A stretch of 64,000 nt of DNA from Azospira restricta (lineage in GTDB: Bacteria > Pseudomonadota > Gammaproteobacteria > Burkholderiales > Rhodocyclaceae). Every line of letters starts with the position of its first letter. The stretch's first letter is position 1. A model generated the notes under the pieces. It worked only from the letters and a program-made list of their open reading frames with translations. It did not search any database and was not told the origin of the DNA. This document shows positions 52,504-63,040 of the stretch, in pieces. The translations under genes and the position numbers were made by a program. The DNA lies in contig NZ_CP064781.1 in assembly GCF_016858125.1 (NCBI RefSeq), positions 1,559,501 through 1,623,500 of the forward strand. Reading direction: 5' to 3'.

Positions 52504-54633
52504 TCAGAAGCCGCCGCTCTTCGTCGCCCAGACGAGCAGGATCAGCGCGAGGACGAGCGCCGCGAGGTACAGCCTCCACGGCGTTTTCCGGTCGGCGTAG
52601 GGGTCGGCGAGCGCGCGCTCGGCGCCTTCCGGCAGCTTTGCCAGCTGCGTCAGCGAGGTGCCGAAGCTGAGGTTGATCTTCGCCCGCGCATTCACCGCCC
52701 AGCCGTTGGCGTCGAGCAGCGGGCCGAGGTTGCGGTTGCGGAGCTTGAACCAGGCCATCGCCATCGCCGGCCCGGAGACGACCAGCGTCAGGCCGCCGAT
52801 CGCCAGCGGCATCTGCCACCAGCGCAGGCCGAGAAAGCCGGTGACGACGGCGGCGACGGCGGTGCCGATGGCGCCCAGCGCGAGGCCGATCGCGGCGAAG
52901 ATGCCGGCGAACTTGGCGGCGTCGAACGGCGCCGGCGCCGCTGCCGGCGCGGCCTTCGCCGCTTCCGCCTGCTTCTGCGCGCTGGCGACGCTGCCGGCGA
53001 CGAGGTCGTCGGCGGACTTGGCCTTGGCCGCGGTCAGTTTCTGCACCTGCTCGGCGAGCAGCCGGGCGAGCTTCTTGTACGGCGACCAGAAGGCTTGGCG
53101 GATGCTGATCGGGTGCTCGGCGATGCGCGTGATGGTGGCATCCCAGTCCTTGCCCTCGCGGTCGTAGAAGACGCCGTTGCGGCCGACCATCAGCTGGTCG
53201 GCGTCGCCGGCGGTGAAGGCGGCGGCGATCGACTTCTTCTCGGCGCCGCGCGTGCATTCGCAGTAGGCGAGGTAGATTCCGGAAAGGCCGGCGAGCGCGA
53301 CGTGCCTGGCGGCGTCGAGCACCGGCACGACGAGGTCGCAGCTGCGGCCGTCGAGGTACAGCGTGCCGGCCTGGAACACCGCCTTGCCCTGGCGCGTGTA
53401 GAAGTCGCGGAAGGCGACGAAGTTGTTGCACAGGCGGCCGAGGTCGCGTGCATAGCAGACCAGGCGGTCGACGGCGGCGATCGCGTCGGCCTCGCCCTCG
53501 AGCGCGCGGTCGCGGGCGATCAGTTCCTCCAGCGCGGCGCGCGGGGCGAGCGCGGCGATGGCGCCGATGCGCTCCTCGCCGAGCGGCTCCAGGCGCGTCG
53601 CCGGGCGCGCCGCCTGCCATTCGGCGTAGGCCGCGAAGCGGCCGCACAGTGCGCACCAGTCGTCCTCGGCGAGCGCGTCGCGGGCGCCGATGAGCGGCGC
53701 CACCGCGGCATCGCGCAGCGCGGCGACCGCCTCGCGCCAGGCCGGGTTGAGACCGTCGGCGAGCGGCAGCGGGCGGCCGGCCTCGATGCGCGCCAGCGGC
53801 AGCGAGGCGAGGCCGGCGCTCTCCGGATTCAGCGTCTGCAGCGCGAGCGTGCGGAAGTCCTCGTCGCTGCCGTTCATCGCGCTGCCGGCGCGCGCATCGA
53901 ATTCGGCCAGCCGGCAGCGCGCGAAGTAGTCGTCGACCTTCTCGCGCAGCGCGGCGATCGCCGTCCACGCGGCGCCGGAGGCGGCGCCCAGCGGCAGCAC
54001 CTCGGGCCGGCTGGCGGGCACCGCCTGCCAGGCGGCGAAGGTGTCGAGGTCGGAAAAGAAGGCGTCGACCTCCTCCTGGCCGATGCCGGCCTGGCCGCTG
54101 CGGTCGGGGCGGCTGCCGCAGCAGGCGATGAGGTCGGCGATCACCGCCTGCAGCGCGGCGTGGTCGGTCGAGCCGGCGGTGATGATGCCGTCGCCGTTGA
54201 AGCGCGTCGCGGCGAAGATGCGCGCGCTGTCGGCGGTGTCCTCGGCGCTGATCGCGTCGCCGTCCTTGCCGAGGTTCTTCAGGATCTCGCGGGCGGAGGC
54301 GAGCAGCAGGCGCCCGTCCTCGCTGCCGTCGTCGATCGCGGCGAGCGGCAGCGGGTGGCTGCCGCTGGCGAGCAGGTCGGCGTCGCGCAGCAGCCCGCCG
54401 GCCCACTGGCAGGCGGCGATCAGGTCGCTGGCGCGGACGTGGCCGTCGCCGTCGGCGTCGAGCAGCGCCAGCGTGTGCGCGTCGAACTCGAGCCCGGCGA
54501 CCGGGCAGGAGAGCGCGACCCACAGCTTCTGGTCGAGCTGGTCGAGGTGCAGCAGATCGGCGCCGCGGTCGAGGCGGACCTGGTCGAAGCCGCCGGCGCG
54601 GAAGAAGCGCCACTGATGGCCGGGGGTGGTCAT
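52504..54633 (-). CDS. Large EF-hand-containing membrane protein of unknown function
   Basis: 709 aa. Near the N-terminus, residues 59-70 (DADGDGHVRASD) form a near-canonical EF-hand calcium loop, and GKDGDAISAEDT (about 122-133) and RFNGDGIIT (about 144-152) are weaker ones. The middle 400 residues are helical without a family I can name. A Lys/Ala/Pro linker (about 535-575) precedes two hydrophobic segments (about 580-640), and a final TM helix lies at about 685-705. It is not a known transporter or enzyme by eye. It follows the PKD-like gene, separated by a terminator hairpin placed only 15 bases before its ATG. Confidence 0.72.
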   Translation of the reverse strand: MTTPGHQWRFFRAGGFDQVRLDRGADLLHLDQLDQKLWVALSCPVAGLEFDAHTLALLDADGDGHVRASDLIAACQWAGGLLRDADLLASGSHPLPLAAIDDGSEDGRLLLASAREILKNLGKDGDAISAEDTADSARIFAATRFNGDGIITAGSTDHAALQAVIADLIACCGSRPDRSGQAGIGQEEVDAFFSDLDTFAAWQAVPASRPEVLPLGAASGAAWTAIAALREKVDDYFARCRLAEFDARAGSAMNGSDEDFRTLALQTLNPESAGLASLPLARIEAGRPLPLADGLNPAWREAVAALRDAAVAPLIGARDALAEDDWCALCGRFAAYAEWQAARPATRLEPLGEERIGAIAALAPRAALEELIARDRALEGEADAIAAVDRLVCYARDLGRLCNNFVAFRDFYTRQGKAVFQAGTLYLDGRSCDLVVPVLDAARHVALAGLSGIYLAYCECTRGAEKKSIAAAFTAGDADQLMVGRNGVFYDREGKDWDATITRIAEHPISIRQAFWSPYKKLARLLAEQVQKLTAAKAKSADDLVAGSVASAQKQAEAAKAAPAAAPAPFDAAKFAGIFAAIGLALGAIGTAVAAVVTGFLGLRWWQMPLAIGGLTLVVSGPAMAMAWFKLRNRNLGPLLDANGWAVNARAKINLSFGTSLTQLAKLPEGAERALADPYADRKTPWRLYLAALVLALILLVWATKSGGF

Positions 54634-54648
54634 GCGTTCTGTCTCCGG

Positions 54649-54672
54649 AAAAAAGGCCGCCTCGCGGCGGCC
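54649..54672 (-). terminator. Rho-independent terminator/attenuator between PKD-like and EF-hand genes
   Basis: On the minus strand GGCCGCC-GCGA-GGCGGCC is followed by six T residues (54654-54649). It ends 15 bases before the ATG of the EF-hand gene, so it must also act on that gene's leader, either fully or as an attenuator. Confidence 0.85.
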
Positions 54673-54705
54673 CGTTGGGGGTGTCGGGCGCGTTCGCCGC
54701 GCCCC

Positions 54706-55272
54706 TTATTGTGCCTTCTCGCAGCCGAGCGCCTTGGCGCCGAAGAAGTAGCTGGTGCCCTGCGGGCAGGCGAGCTCCTTCTCCGGCTTGGCGGCGCCCT
54801 TCTTCTTCGGCGTGCAGGTGAAGCTGCCGTCCTTCGCCGCCTTGCCCTTCAGCGTCCAGTCGGCCGGGCACGGCGACGCGGCGGCGCCGGCGGCGGCCTT
54901 GCCCGGGGCGGCCGCGGCGGCCTCGACGGTGAGCATGTACTTCACCTTGCCGAGGCAGCCGAGGTAGGTCTCGGCGCGCTTGCCGTCGGCCTTGATCTCG
55001 TAGGTGCCGGGCTTCTGGTAGGTGTGCTGCAGCGTGATCGGGAAGTTCTTGTGGTTGCCGCCGACCTTCTGCGGCGGGTTGCGGTTGCCGTCGCCCCAGT
55101 TCAGGTCGAGGCCGCACATGCCACCTTCGGCGTCGCTGGCCTCGACGGTGATCGTCACCGGTTCGCCGGCTTTCGCCGGCGACGGCGTGGCGGTGATCCT
55201 GTCGATGGTCGGGTTGGCGGCGAAGGCGGGCAGGGCGGCGGCGAACAGCGAAGCGGCGACGAAGCGTTTCAT
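54706..55272 (-). CDS. Secreted PKD-domain-like protein
   Basis: 188 aa with a signal peptide (1-19, PAFA-AN). Residues 20-112 form a PKD/Ig-like domain: PTIDRITATPSPAKAGEPVTITV, LDLNWGDGN and LQHTYQKPGTYEIKADG are typical WGDG and YxxPGxY motifs. Two Cys (near 53 and 105) could form a disulfide. An Ala-rich linker leads to a C-terminal Cys-containing module (CPADWTLKGKAAKDGSFTCTPKKKG ... GCEKAQ). Role unknown, perhaps adhesion or binding at the cell surface. Good AAGGAGA ribosome site. Confidence 0.78.
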   Translation of the reverse strand: MKRFVAASLFAAALPAFAANPTIDRITATPSPAKAGEPVTITVEASDAEGGMCGLDLNWGDGNRNPPQKVGGNHKNFPITLQHTYQKPGTYEIKADGKRAETYLGCLGKVKYMLTVEAAAAAPGKAAAGAAASPCPADWTLKGKAAKDGSFTCTPKKKGAAKPEKELACPQGTSYFFGAKALGCEKAQ

Positions 55273-55348
55273 GGCGAGTCTCCTTGGAAGGGATGCTGCT
55301 GTGCTGGCGGGGGCGGCGGGATTCCCATTCCGTCCGAGTATAGCCGCC

Positions 55349-58087
55349 TCAACCCTCGGCGAAAACCGCCTGCCACAGCGCGCGCACCGCCTCGATCCGG
55401 CGCTGCACCGCGGCGCGCTCGATGCGCGCCTTGCCGCTGCCGTTGAGGCGCGCCGCATGCTGCATGCGGCGGTACTCGCGGTAGGCGTTGCGTACCGGTT
55501 CGGCGAGTTCGGCCGGGATCAGCCCGAGGCCGGCGGCGATGCCGAGCAGCGCGATGTTGCCGAGGTTCTGCGTCAGCTCGGGGTGGGCGTGCGCGTGCGC
55601 GAGGATCAGGTACTGGACGATGAACTCGACGTCGATGATGCCGCCCGGGTCCTGCTTCAGGTCGAAGAAATCCTCGCTGTTCGAGGCGTGTGCGTCGAGC
55701 ATGCGCCGGCGCATCGCCAGCACCTCCTCGCGCAGCTTGGCCGGGTCGCGTTGCAGCGTCAGGATCTCCTCGCGGATCGCCTCGAAGCGGGCGCCGACCG
55801 CGGCGTCGCCGGCGACGAAGCGGGCGCGGGTGAGCGCCTGATGCTCCCAGACCCAGGCCTGCTTCAGCTGGTAGTCGCGGAAGGCGTCGACGCTGATGGC
55901 GATCAGCCCGGCGTCGCCGTTCGGGCGCAGCCGCAGGTCGGTCTCGAACAGCATGCCGGCCGAGGTCTGCGACGACAGCCAGGTGTTCACGCGCTGCGCC
56001 AGCCGCGCGTAGTTCTCCTGTGCGTCGGGATGGTCGTCGTCGTAGAGGAAGACCATGTCGAGGTCGGAGGCGTAGCCGAGCTCCTTGCCGCCGAGCTTGC
56101 CGTAGCCGATCACCGCGAACTTCGGCGTTTCGCAGTGGCGCTGGCGGATCTTCGGCCAGGTCAGCTGCAGCGTCTTCTGCACGATGATGTCGGCGAGCTC
56201 GGAGAGGTGGTCGGAGATGCGCTCCAGCGTCTGCAGGCCGGCGAGGTCCTGCGCCAGCACGCGGAAGACCTGCGCGTGGTGCGCCTCGCGCAGGATGTCC
56301 ATCTCGCGCTCGGCGTCGCCGGCGTGCTCGGCGAGCTGGTTGTCGAGGATCTCGCGGAAGGCCGGCCAGTCGGTGGCGACGTCGTAGAGGCGCGGGTCGA
56401 GCACCTCGTCGAGCAGCACCGGGTGCTTGTTCAGGTATTCGGCGGCCCAGCTGGCGCTGCCGACCAACTCGGCGACCTTGGCCAGCGCCTGCGGGTACTG
56501 CTGCAGCAGCGCGAGGTAGGCGCCGCGGCGGCTGATCGTCTCGAGGAAGGCGAGCGCGCGGGCGAAGGTCAGGTCGGGCTTCGGCGTCGCCGCCGCGGCC
56601 TGGATCAGGCGCGGGCCGACGGCGTCGATGCGCTCGCGGTTCGACGCCGGCAGCTGCTGGTAGCGCGCGGTGCCGCGGAAGCGCTCGAGCGCGTCGAGGA
56701 TCGCCTGCGGGTCGGCGAAGCCGAGTTCGCCGAGCTGTTCGCCGCAGTCCTCGGCGCCGCACTGGCCGAGCCACAGGCCGGCGAGCGGATGGGTGCCGGC
56801 CTCGGGGTCGGAGAAGACCTGCTCGAAGTGGCGGGCGACGTGTGCGCGGTGGCCGTCGAGCGTGGCCAGCAGCGCCGGCCAGTCGGCGAAGCCCAGGCTC
56901 GCCGCGATCTGCGCGCGCGCGTCGGCGGCCGTGGGCAGCATGTGCGTCTGCGCGTCGTCGACGTACTGCAGGCGGTGCTCCAGCCGGCGCAGGAAGTCGT
57001 AGGCGGCAGCGAGCTCGGCGCGCGCCTCCTCCGGCAGCAAGCGGCGCTCGGCGAGCAGCTTCAGCACCTGCAGCGTCGGCCGCAGTTGCAGCGCCGAGTC
57101 GCGGCCGCCGCGGATCAGCTGGAAGACCTGGGCGATGAACTCGATCTCGCGGATGCCGCCGGGGCCGAGCTTGATGTGGTCGGCCATGTCCTTCCTGGCT
57201 ACCTCGCGGCGGATCTGCGCGTGCAGGTCGCGCATCGCGTTGATGGCGCCGAAGTCGAGGTACTTGCGGAAGACGAAGGGCCGCGCGACCTTCTCCAGCG
57301 CGGTCTTCCAGCCGGGCTGCAGGTTGTCGCCGTCGTTCATCACGCGCGCCTTGATCCACGCGTAGCGCTCCCATTCGCGGCCCTGCGTGATGAAGTAGTT
57401 CTCCAGCGAGTCGAGCGAGCAGACCAGCGGGCCGGAGTCGCCGTTCGGGCGCAGGCGCATGTCGACGCGGAACACCTGGCCGTCGGCGGTGATCTCGCCG
57501 AGCGCGGCGATCAGCCGCTTGCCGAGCCGCGTGAAGAAGTCGTAGTTGTCGATCCGGCCACGGCCGCCGGCGTCGCCGGCGGTCTGCCCCTCCTCCGGGT
57601 AGACGAAGATGTAGTCGACGTCGGAGGAAACGTTCAGCTCGCGGCCGCCGAGCTTGCCCATGCCGACCACCAGCAGCCGCTGCGGCCGGCCGTCGGCGTC
57701 GAGCGGTTCGCCGTACTGCGCGGCGAACTGGCGGTGCAGGTGGTCGAGCGCGAAGTTGGTGGTGACGTCGGCGAGCGCGGTCATCGTCTCGACGACTTCG
57801 GCGAGCGGCGCCTCGCCGGCGAGGTCGCGCACGATCAACGCCGCCATCGTGCGCTGGCGCAGGCCGCGCAGCAGGGCCTTCAGCGCCGTCTCGTCGGCGG
57901 CGTCGCCGGCGGCGAGGAAAGCCTGCATCGCCGCGGCGGAGAGCGGCGCGCCGGCGTTCGCCGCCAGCCAGTCGGCGACCGCCGGCCGGGCGGCGAGCAG
58001 CTGGCGCAGGAAGCGGCTGTGGGTCAGGGCGGGCTGCCAGGCGGCGGGGAGCGGGACGGAGTCGGGTTCGGGGGCGCTGGCGCTCAT
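55349..58087 (-). CDS. glnE: Bifunctional glutamine synthetase adenylyltransferase/deadenylase
   Basis: 912 aa, normal for GlnE. Two nucleotidyltransferase domains are intact: GMGKLGGRELNVSSDVDYIF (142-161, adenylyl-removing) and GYGKLGGKELGYASDLDMVF (about 655-675, adenylylating). Each is followed by a GlnD/GlnE helical domain (GGIREIEFIAQVFQ and GGIIDVEFIVQY). It adds and removes AMP on glutamine synthetase under PII control. The ATG at 58087 gives MSASAPEPDSVPL; longer forms would be Arg-rich. Divergent from yhdP with a 159-bp gap that has a TACAAT box at 58173-58178 on the yhdP side. Confidence 0.96.
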   Translation of the reverse strand: MSASAPEPDSVPLPAAWQPALTHSRFLRQLLAARPAVADWLAANAGAPLSAAAMQAFLAAGDAADETALKALLRGLRQRTMAALIVRDLAGEAPLAEVVETMTALADVTTNFALDHLHRQFAAQYGEPLDADGRPQRLLVVGMGKLGGRELNVSSDVDYIFVYPEEGQTAGDAGGRGRIDNYDFFTRLGKRLIAALGEITADGQVFRVDMRLRPNGDSGPLVCSLDSLENYFITQGREWERYAWIKARVMNDGDNLQPGWKTALEKVARPFVFRKYLDFGAINAMRDLHAQIRREVARKDMADHIKLGPGGIREIEFIAQVFQLIRGGRDSALQLRPTLQVLKLLAERRLLPEEARAELAAAYDFLRRLEHRLQYVDDAQTHMLPTAADARAQIAASLGFADWPALLATLDGHRAHVARHFEQVFSDPEAGTHPLAGLWLGQCGAEDCGEQLGELGFADPQAILDALERFRGTARYQQLPASNRERIDAVGPRLIQAAAATPKPDLTFARALAFLETISRRGAYLALLQQYPQALAKVAELVGSASWAAEYLNKHPVLLDEVLDPRLYDVATDWPAFREILDNQLAEHAGDAEREMDILREAHHAQVFRVLAQDLAGLQTLERISDHLSELADIIVQKTLQLTWPKIRQRHCETPKFAVIGYGKLGGKELGYASDLDMVFLYDDDHPDAQENYARLAQRVNTWLSSQTSAGMLFETDLRLRPNGDAGLIAISVDAFRDYQLKQAWVWEHQALTRARFVAGDAAVGARFEAIREEILTLQRDPAKLREEVLAMRRRMLDAHASNSEDFFDLKQDPGGIIDVEFIVQYLILAHAHAHPELTQNLGNIALLGIAAGLGLIPAELAEPVRNAYREYRRMQHAARLNGSGKARIERAAVQRRIEAVRALWQAVFAEG

Positions 58088-58246
58088 CGCGGGTCTCTTT
58101 TCCGGTCGGCGGCGCTGCCGGGAGGACGGCGGCATGCGCCGGGGCGTCATCTAGCCGGCGGCGCAAAGCCGGTACAATTGGGGCTGGACAAAATACAGCG
58201 CCATTCTAGTGACCCTTTTCAGCATTTGGCAAAGCCGCGGCGGACG

Positions 58247-61200
58247 ATGAGCGCGCACGAGCACGATCACGTCGATCCGCGCGCGCTGGTGCGCGAGCTG
58301 CGTCCGACGCTCTACCACCGCCTGCATGCGCTGCTGCCCTTCGTCGCCCACCCGCTGGCCCGCCGCTGCTGGCGCGCGCTCGGCTGGACGCTGCTCGCCG
58401 CCTACTTCGCCTTTGCCGGACTGGTGCTGACGCTGCGCTACTCGGTGCTGCCGAACATCGAGCATTACCGCGGCGACCTCGAGCAGCTGGCGAGCCGGGC
58501 GCTCGACCTGCCGGTGCGCATCGACGGCATCGAGGCCGGCTGGGCCGGGCTGAAGCCCGACCTGACGCTGTCCGGGGTGACCGTGTCCGACGCCGCCGGC
58601 CGCCCGGCGCTGACCTTCTCGCGCGTCGAGGCGATCCTCGACTGGTCGTCGCTGTGGCGCCTGCAGCTGCGGCTGGCGCTGCTGGCGATCGACGAGCCGG
58701 TGCTGCACATCCGCCGCGACGCGACCGGCGCGCTGTCGGTCGCCGGCCTGCCGGTGAGCGAGGGCGAGTCCGAATTCCCGGCCTGGGTGCTGGCGCAGAA
58801 GCGTATCCGCATCAACGGCGCGACGCTGGTCTGGGAGGACGCGCTGCGCGGCGCGCCGCCGCTGATCCTGGAGGACGTGAACCTGGCCCTCGACAACCGC
58901 GGCCGCCACCACCGCTTCGGGCTGACCGCGCTGCCGCCGCCGGAGCTGGCGGCGCGCATCGACCTGCGCGGCAACCTCGACGGCGACGACCTGGGCGCGC
59001 TCGACGAATGGGCCGGCCAGCTCTATACCGAGCTCGCCTACGTCGACCTCGCCGGCTGGCGGCGCTGGGTGGACTACCCGGTGGCATTGCCGCAGGGGCG
59101 CGGCGGGCTGCGCGCCTGGCTGTCGATCGGCGAGGGCCGGCTGCTCGACCTGACCGCCGACCTCGCGCTGCGCGACGTGCGCCTGCGCCTGGCGCGGCCG
59201 CTGCCGGAGATGCACCTCGACGCGCTCTCCGGCCGTCTCGGTGGCCGCCTGCGCCAGGGCGGCTTCGCCGCCTTCGGCAAGGGGCTGACGCTGGCGCTCG
59301 AGGACGGCACGCAGCTGCCGCCGACCGACTTCAGCGCCGACTGGCAGGCGGCGGCGGAGGGCGGCGGCCAGGGCAGCGCGACCGCCAGCCGCCTCGACCT
59401 GCCGCTGCTGGTGCGCCTGTCCGCCTATCTGCCGCTCGACGCCGGCAGCCGCAAGCTGCTCGCCGACTATGCGCCGAGCGGTTCCATTTCCGACCTGCGC
59501 CTGTCCTTCGCCGGCGGCGCCGAGCGCCTGCAGCGCTACGCGCTGCGCGCCAACTTCGCCGACCTCGGCCTGCGCGCGCAGGGCTACTTCCCGGGCTTCT
59601 TCGGCATTTCCGGCAGCCTCGACGCGAGCGAGCGCGGTGGCAGCGTCAGCATCCGCGCGCAGAAGTCGGGCCTCGACCTGCCGAGCGTCTTTCCCGAACC
59701 GCGGCTGGCCTTCGATACGCTCAGCGCCGGCGTGCGCTGGAAGGTCGACGGCGAGACGATCGACGTCGACCTCGACCAGGTCGAGTTCGCCGGCGACCAT
59801 GCCGCCGGCTCGGCCGGCGGCCGCTACCGCTACCATGGCACCGGCGCCGGCGAGATCGACCTCGTCGCGACGCTGTCGCGGGCGCGCGGCGACGCGGTCT
59901 GGCGCTACATGCCGCACGTCGTCGACGTCGAGGCGCGCGACTGGCTGCGCCGCGGCATCACCGCCGGCAGCGCCAGCGACGCGAAGCTGACGCTGAAGGG
60001 CGACCTCGACCGCTTCCCCTTCGTCGACGGTTCCGGCACCTTCCTCGTCACCGCCAAGGCGCACGACGTGACGATCGACTACGCGCCGGGCTGGCCGAAG
60101 CTCGAGCACGTCGACGGCGACCTGCGCTTCGCCGGCGCCGGCATGCGCGTCGACGCGAAGCGCGGCGCGCTGTTCGGCACCCGCATCGCCGCCACCGTCG
60201 CCGAGATTCCCGACTTCGACGCCGCGCATCCGCAGCTGCGCGTGCGCGGCCGCGTCGAGGGGCCGACCGCCGACTTCCTGCGCTTCATCGAGGCGAGTCC
60301 GGTCGGCGAGACGCTCGACCACGCCACCTCGGACATGCGCGCGCAGGGCCAGGGCCGGCTCGACCTGGCGCTCGACATCCCCTTGTCGAACGCCGAGGAG
60401 ACGCGGGTGAAGGGCGACTTCCGCTTCATCGACAACCAGGTCACGGTCGAGCCGCTCTTGCCGCCGCTGACCAACGTGAACGGCAACCTGCAGTTCACCG
60501 ACGGCTCGATCAGCGTGCGCAACATCGACGGCCTGTTCCTCGGCGGCCCGGTCAAGGTGCGCGCCGAGACCACCCGCGACGGCCGCGTCGACGTCGTCGC
60601 CAGCGGCAGCCTGTCGGCGATGCAGGCCCGTCGCCAGTACGACCTGCCGCTGTTCGACAGCCTTTCCGGCGGCGCCGACTGGCGCGCCGACATCCGGGTC
60701 AAGAAGAGCAGCGCCGAGATCGTCGTCGAGTCGACCCTGGAGGGGCTGTCGTCGGCGTTGCCGGCGCCGTTCAACAAGACCGCCGGCGACGCGCTGCCGC
60801 TGCGCTTCGAGAAGGGCCTCGTCGTCGGCGTCCGGCGCGACGAGCCGCTCGACCGCATCCAGCTGAGCCTCGGCCGGGTGGCGCGCGGCGAGCTGCTGCG
60901 CCGGCGCGGCAACGACGGTAGCTGGCTGCCGCTGCGCGGCGCGCTGGCGGTCGGGGCGCCGCTGGTCCTGCCGGACAAGGGGCTCGCCGTCGTCGTCGCC
61001 GTGCCGCAGGTCGATGCCGATTTCTGGCGCGCCGCGCTCAGCCCGGCCGGCAACGGCAACGGTAACGGGAAGAACGGCACCGGCCAGGGGCCGGCGGCCT
61101 ACCTGCCGGATCGCGTCGAGTTGCGCAGCGAACAGCTCGACGCCTTCGGCCGCCAGTTCCATGACGTCCGCCTGGTCGCCACCAGCGCCGCCGGGCGCAT

Positions 61201-62188
61201 CTGGCAGGCCAGCGTCGCGTCGCGCGAGGCCAGCGGCGAGGTGCAGTTCGACACCTTCGGGCGCGGCGCGCTGCGCGCGCGGCTGAAGACCTTCGCCGCC
61301 GAGGCGCCGCCGCCGGGCGAGCTGCCCGAACGGCCGGCGACGACGCTGGAGGACCTGCCGGCGCTCGACGTGATCGCCGACAGCTTCTCGGTCGGCGGCA
61401 AGAAGCTCGGCCGGCTCGAACTGCAGGCGCGCAACGAGGCAACGAACTGGCGCATCGAAAAGCTGTCCATCAGTAACCCCGACGGCCGCCTTGACGGCAA
61501 CGCGGTGTGGCGGATGCAGTCGCCGCAGCGTTTCGATCTCGATTTCAAGCTGGTGTCGGAAGACGCCGGCGGGCTGCTCGAACGCCTCGGCTACGCCGAT
61601 ACGCTCAAGCGCGGCTCGGCGACGCTGGCCGGCAAGCTGAGCTGGGCCGGGGTGCCGATCCGCATCGACTATCCGACGCTGGCCGGCGAGATGCGCGTCG
61701 AGGCCGCGCGCGGGCAGTTCGCGAAGATCGATCCCGGCGCCGCCGGCAAGCTGCTCGGGCTGATCAGCCTGCAGTCGCTGCCGCGGCGGATCTCGCTCGA
61801 TTTCCGCGACGTCTTCTCGGAAGGCTTTGCCTTCGACTCGATCGCCGGCCGGATGGAGGTGAAGGGCGGCGTGATGCGTACCGACCGCCTGCAGATCGAC
61901 GGCCCGGCGGCGCGCGTGCTGATGCGCGGCGAGGTCGATCTGCAGCACGAGACGCAGAAGCTGGTGGTGAACGTGCAGCCGGAGCTGGGCGGCACCGCGG
62001 CGCTCGGCGTCGCGCTGGTCAACCCGGTCGCCGGCGCGGCGGCCTTGCTGGCGCACAAGGTATTGCAGAACCCGTTGAACCAGATTTTCTCGTTCGATTA
62101 TTCGGTGACCGGGAAATGGGACGACCCGAAGGTGGAGAAGCTGTCGACGCAGCGGCTGGAGCCGCAGACCGCGGGCGACGGGCAATGA
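58247..62188 (+). CDS. yhdP: YhdP-family AsmA-like envelope protein
   Basis: 1313 aa, near the E. coli YhdP length. A single TM helix is at about 45-65 (WTLLAAYFAFAGLVLTLRYSVLPNI), followed by a very long periplasmic part with the YhdP/DUF3971 N-terminal region (ALDLPVRIDGIEAGWAGLKPDLTLSGVTV). An AsmA-like C-terminal region follows (GLISLQSLPRRISLDFRDVFSEGFAFDSI, then NPVAGAAALLAHKVLQNPLNQIFSFDYSVTGKWDDP). Such proteins are thought to bridge inner and outer membranes and move phospholipids. The frame stays open for kilobases upstream because it is antisense to glnE; the ATG at 58247 restores the normal N-terminus. It ends 7 bases before the amidase gene. Confidence 0.93.
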   Translation: MSAHEHDHVDPRALVRELRPTLYHRLHALLPFVAHPLARRCWRALGWTLLAAYFAFAGLVLTLRYSVLPNIEHYRGDLEQLASRALDLPVRIDGIEAGWAGLKPDLTLSGVTVSDAAGRPALTFSRVEAILDWSSLWRLQLRLALLAIDEPVLHIRRDATGALSVAGLPVSEGESEFPAWVLAQKRIRINGATLVWEDALRGAPPLILEDVNLALDNRGRHHRFGLTALPPPELAARIDLRGNLDGDDLGALDEWAGQLYTELAYVDLAGWRRWVDYPVALPQGRGGLRAWLSIGEGRLLDLTADLALRDVRLRLARPLPEMHLDALSGRLGGRLRQGGFAAFGKGLTLALEDGTQLPPTDFSADWQAAAEGGGQGSATASRLDLPLLVRLSAYLPLDAGSRKLLADYAPSGSISDLRLSFAGGAERLQRYALRANFADLGLRAQGYFPGFFGISGSLDASERGGSVSIRAQKSGLDLPSVFPEPRLAFDTLSAGVRWKVDGETIDVDLDQVEFAGDHAAGSAGGRYRYHGTGAGEIDLVATLSRARGDAVWRYMPHVVDVEARDWLRRGITAGSASDAKLTLKGDLDRFPFVDGSGTFLVTAKAHDVTIDYAPGWPKLEHVDGDLRFAGAGMRVDAKRGALFGTRIAATVAEIPDFDAAHPQLRVRGRVEGPTADFLRFIEASPVGETLDHATSDMRAQGQGRLDLALDIPLSNAEETRVKGDFRFIDNQVTVEPLLPPLTNVNGNLQFTDGSISVRNIDGLFLGGPVKVRAETTRDGRVDVVASGSLSAMQARRQYDLPLFDSLSGGADWRADIRVKKSSAEIVVESTLEGLSSALPAPFNKTAGDALPLRFEKGLVVGVRRDEPLDRIQLSLGRVARGELLRRRGNDGSWLPLRGALAVGAPLVLPDKGLAVVVAVPQVDADFWRAALSPAGNGNGNGKNGTGQGPAAYLPDRVELRSEQLDAFGRQFHDVRLVATSAAGRIWQASVASREASGEVQFDTFGRGALRARLKTFAAEAPPPGELPERPATTLEDLPALDVIADSFSVGGKKLGRLELQARNEATNWRIEKLSISNPDGRLDGNAVWRMQSPQRFDLDFKLVSEDAGGLLERLGYADTLKRGSATLAGKLSWAGVPIRIDYPTLAGEMRVEAARGQFAKIDPGAAGKLLGLISLQSLPRRISLDFRDVFSEGFAFDSIAGRMEVKGGVMRTDRLQIDGPAARVLMRGEVDLQHETQKLVVNVQPELGGTAALGVALVNPVAGAAALLAHKVLQNPLNQIFSFDYSVTGKWDDPKVEKLSTQRLEPQTAGDGQ

Positions 62189-62195
62189 GGCGAGG

Positions 62196-63029
<834 letters not shown>

Positions 63030-63040
63030 CCGGACCGATC

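Noticed and set aside
55022-58246. A 3.2-kb in-frame upstream extension of yhdP
   Set aside because: It is the antisense of glnE; homology to YhdP begins only after the ATG at 58247.
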